6,721 bases of DNA from Alphaproteobacteria bacterium UBA2964 (lineage in GTDB: Bacteria; Pseudomonadota; Alphaproteobacteria; MPNO01; UBA2964). Made by a program: the position numbers and the translations under genes. The stretch covers positions 1 through 6,721 of the forward strand of contig DEBE01000189.1 of assembly GCA_002348425.1 (NCBI GenBank), read 5' to 3'. Under the pieces are notes generated by a model, which was given only the letters and a program-made list of their open reading frames with translations, did no database searches and was not told the origin of the DNA. Shown here in pieces: positions 6,162 to 6,721 of this stretch; the first letter of the stretch is position 1; every line of letters begins with the position of its first letter.

Positions 6162-6721
6162 ATGGCAAAAAAATTACCGCCCGGCCCCGTGAAGGAATTC
6201 GTAGATACTGTTCGGTCTTATTTCATGGAGGGTATTTCAAGCGAGAAGTTATGGCCTCTCGTAGCGAGAGATTTAAAATCATTATTGTCGGAAAATAGTT
6301 TAATTAATCAATCCAAGGTATGGCCAGATACAAAAATGGGTAACGCTCCACCTTCCAATTTACTATTTTACGAAGATCCAGATTATGGGTTTGTGTTGAA
6401 TGCTCTTGTAAAAGCTCCAAAGTCAATCACAAATATTCATGACCATGGACCTAGTTGGACGCTCTATGGTGTTCTTGATGGAGGAGAGCAAATCAGGCGT
6501 TTCCGAAGGCTAGATAAAAATCAAAAAGAAAATGGGCCCGCTGTTTTAGAACCAAGTGGGGATTTTGAGGTAGTCCCGGGATATATCGATGTCGTTCCAC
6601 CATGGGAGATCCATCAAGAATCGAACGGGAATCATCGAACTATTGGTTTTATAGTGCGGAGCCAAAGATCGGGAACATTTAAACAATTTAGATACAATGC
6701 AGAAAACGGCAACGTGACCTC
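6162..6721 (+). CDS. Cupin-fold protein with three-His metal site, cysteine-dioxygenase-like; 3'-truncated
   Basis: The frame is open from the ATG at 6162 to the window end, giving 186 visible residues with no stop, so the C-terminus is missing. It is a cupin (double-stranded beta-helix) protein, probably a cytoplasmic metal-dependent enzyme. Cupin motif 1 is H93-D-H95-GPSWTLYGVLDGG; the usual glutamate ligand position is Thr100. Motif 2 is G140-x5-P146-x4-H151-x3-N155, matching the cupin pattern with Trp in place of the second Gly. H93, H95 and H151 would form the three-His iron site seen in cysteine and other thiol dioxygenases. However, no tyrosine occurs between residues 152 and 177, where thiol dioxygenases carry a catalytic one, so thiol oxidation is doubtful. 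The ribosome-binding site is weak (AAGAA, 6 bases before the ATG). It is divergent from the UbiD gene and may share its regulation. Its role is unknown; a ring or side-chain dioxygenase or a binding protein is possible. Confidence 0.8.
   Translation, partial: MAKKLPPGPVKEFVDTVRSYFMEGISSEKLWPLVARDLKSLLSENSLINQSKVWPDTKMGNAPPSNLLFYEDPDYGFVLNALVKAPKSITNIHDHGPSWTLYGVLDGGEQIRRFRRLDKNQKENGPAVLEPSGDFEVVPGYIDVVPPWEIHQESNGNHRTIGFIVRSQRSGTFKQFRYNAENGNVT

Noticed and set aside
1..6721. CRISPR arrays, tRNA or rRNA genes, insertion sequences
   Set aside because: No spaced direct-repeat array, no cloverleaf-like gene in the intergenic gaps, and no transposase or terminal inverted repeats were seen.

Overview
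This is a protein-dense bacterial window of moderately AT-rich DNA. It holds four large open reading frames plus a fifth at the right edge, and it looks like part of a catabolic gene cluster for an aromatic or heteroaromatic carboxylic acid. Codon use and gene families fit a proteobacterium, possibly marine. That assignment is an impression from composition and gene content; no rRNA or other marker is present to confirm it.

Layout: bases 1-1425 (+) encode an acyl-CoA ligase of the ANL superfamily whose N-terminus lies outside the window. Bases 1485-3041 (+) encode a complete paralogue of it, separated by 59 bp with no visible terminator, so the two probably share a transcript. A 38-bp convergent gap with a weak hairpin follows. 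On the minus strand lie a VanA-like Rieske oxygenase (start 4090, stop 3080) and, upstream of it in transcription order, a UbiD-family decarboxylase (5832 to 4243). A clear GC-rich intrinsic terminator (4185-4218) sits between them. A 329-bp AT-rich divergent intergenic region (5833-6161) carries two palindromes. From 6162 to the right edge (+) runs a 3'-truncated cupin with a three-histidine metal site resembling the cysteine-dioxygenase fold.

How they may work together (inference): the ligases would activate a carboxylic acid as its CoA thioester. The Rieske protein would hydroxylate or O-demethylate an aromatic ring, the UbiD protein would remove (or add) a ring carboxyl using prenylated FMN, and the cupin could be a small dioxygenase or ring-modifying enzyme. 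No Rieske reductase, UbiX prenyltransferase, transporter or regulator is visible, so these must be supplied from elsewhere. The most unusual features are the UbiD protein, whose normally near-invariant EGPFGE catalytic loop is rewritten, and the tandem ligases, which differ in the A5 substrate/nucleotide motif.
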